The notes below the pieces were generated by a model. It saw only the letters and a list, made by a program, of their open reading frames with translations. It was not told the DNA's origin and made no database searches. A stretch of DNA of 6,765 bases. Source: Gammaproteobacteria bacterium. Lineage in GTDB: Bacteria; Pseudomonadota; Gammaproteobacteria; GCA-001735895. The DNA lies in contig JAOTUD010000159.1 of the NCBI GenBank assembly GCA_029864065.1, positions 1 through 6,765 of the forward strand. Direction: 5' to 3'. The translations under genes were made by a program, and so were the position numbers. How positions within the stretch are numbered: position 1 is the stretch's first letter; the number at the start of each line of letters is the position of its first letter. Shown here piece by piece: positions 6,003-6,765 of this stretch.

Positions 6003-6765
6003 ATGGCGCGAATAATCCCCGCGTTGCTGTATTTCGTCAGCGCCGGCCTGCCGGCGCAGACCCTGTCCCCACCGTTAGAGCATAATATCGAGGTCGCGCT
6101 GACCCCCGACAGCGGAGAAATCAGGATTAACGACAGGGTTACCGTTTCGGGTCGCGACGAGTATCGCTTCCGGCTTGCCCCCTGGCTGAGCGTCGACCGA
6201 CTGGCGCTCGACGGCGTCGACGCGGACCTGCGTAACAGGGGATACGATTACCTCCTGCGCCTGCCAGACAAAGGCCGCCACCAGCTCGAGTTCGTTGTGC
6301 GTGGCGCGATACCGGCGCGCGCTGACGGCGACGCGGCGGCGGCGGGCGGACGGCATGCCAGCAGCGGCAGCGATGGCGTCTATCTGCCAGGCTGGGAAGC
6401 CTGGCTTCCGCACGATGGCGAGGAGCCGGTTCGATTCCGCATGCGGGTTACCGTGCCGGCGTCGCAGCGCGTGGTTGCGACCGGGAAGCTGGTCGACGAA
6501 CAGGTTGGCGGCGAGTCTTATACCGCTGCCTTCGAGCTTGCGCAGCCCGGTGAAACGCCCTCGTTGTTCGCCGGGCCCTACCGCACGCGCGAGCGCCAGA
6601 GTGACGGGTTGCGTTTACGCACTTATTTCCATGCCGAGCTCGACGCGCTGTCGGAACTTTACCTGGACGCGGCGGAGGCTTACATTCGTCGCTTCGAGGA
6701 CGAAATCGGCGACTATCCCTATAGCGACTTCCACGTTATCTCGGCGCCGATACCGGTGGGGCTCG
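6003..6765 (+). CDS. Exported M1-like (gluzincin) metallopeptidase, truncated by the window end
   Basis: The open frame runs from ATG 6003 to the last base without a stop: 254 codons plus one base. A short signal peptide (IIPALLYFVSAGLPA, 4-18) predicts export. Residues about 25-190 are beta-rich and resemble the N-terminal saddle domain of M1 aminopeptidases, with a low-complexity Ala/Gly/Ser stretch at 109-124 just before VYLPGWEAWLP (126-136). The segment from SLFAGPY (187-193) through AEAYIRRFEDEIGDYPYSDF (224-243) to HVISAPIPVGL (244-254) closely follows M1-family proteins just upstream of their substrate-recognition and HExxH zinc motifs, which would lie beyond 6765. Catalytic competence therefore cannot be judged. 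The start is 4 bases after the upstream TAA, with only a weak GAG (5993-5995) as ribosome site, so translational coupling is likely. The M1 call rests on the spacing and the FAGPY and YPYSDFHVISAPIP-like segments. Confidence 0.8.
   Translation, partial: MARIIPALLYFVSAGLPAQTLSPPLEHNIEVALTPDSGEIRINDRVTVSGRDEYRFRLAPWLSVDRLALDGVDADLRNRGYDYLLRLPDKGRHQLEFVVRGAIPARADGDAAAAGGRHASSGSDGVYLPGWEAWLPHDGEEPVRFRMRVTVPASQRVVATGKLVDEQVGGESYTAAFELAQPGETPSLFAGPYRTRERQSDGLRLRTYFHAELDALSELYLDAAEAYIRRFEDEIGDYPYSDFHVISAPIPVGL

Noticed and set aside
6387..6409. Overlapping hairpins CCAGGC/GCCTGG and GGAAGCC/GGCTTCC
   Set aside because: They lie within the M1-like gene and encode the repeated Trp-containing motif PGWEAWLP; no independent sign of RNA function.

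Overview
The window looks like ordinary chromosomal DNA of a GC-rich proteobacterium, most likely a gammaproteobacterium. This rests on the strong G/C preference at third codon positions, the family content (DinB with a C-terminal clamp motif, YheT-like hydrolase, free-standing AlaX, ChaN-like protein, M1-like peptidase) and the short intergenic gaps. It is an inference: there is no rRNA or marker gene, and no tRNA, CRISPR array, insertion sequence or phage gene was seen.

Layout. (1) Positions 1-498, minus strand: N-terminal 166 residues of an arginase/agmatinase-family ureohydrolase that leaves the window at its 3' end. (2) 601-1599, plus: YheT-type alpha/beta hydrolase, divergent from the ureohydrolase. 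(3) 1669-2385, minus: TauE/SafE-family membrane permease, convergent with the hydrolase; a GC-rich hairpin lies in the gap. (4) 2499-2687, minus: unrecognised 62-residue protein, preceded by a markedly AT-rich 140-base gap with a plausible sigma70 promoter and followed by a small hairpin. (5) 2828-3904, minus: DNA polymerase IV (DinB), GTG start. (6) 3971-4684, plus: free-standing alanyl-tRNA editing protein AlaX, divergent from dinB across 66 bases. (7) 4778-5998, plus: secreted ChaN-like protein with an added C-terminal PDZ domain. (8) 6003 to the window end, plus: secreted M1-like metallopeptidase, truncated before its zinc site. This gene starts 4 bases after the ChaN-PDZ stop.

How the genes relate. 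Most neighbours are unrelated housekeeping or accessory functions: guanidino-compound hydrolysis, lipid or ester hydrolysis, anion export, translesion synthesis and tRNA quality control. The one tight functional unit is ChaN-PDZ plus the M1-like peptidase, two exported proteins that are probably translationally coupled. The ChaN-like domain keeps the paired GxxH motifs and glutamates of the broader EreA/TIKI/ChaN superfamily, so the pair could be a periplasmic hydrolytic system rather than only a haem-binding protein beside a peptidase. That pair and the unrecognised small protein are the best candidates for undescribed biology. The rest reads as conventional.
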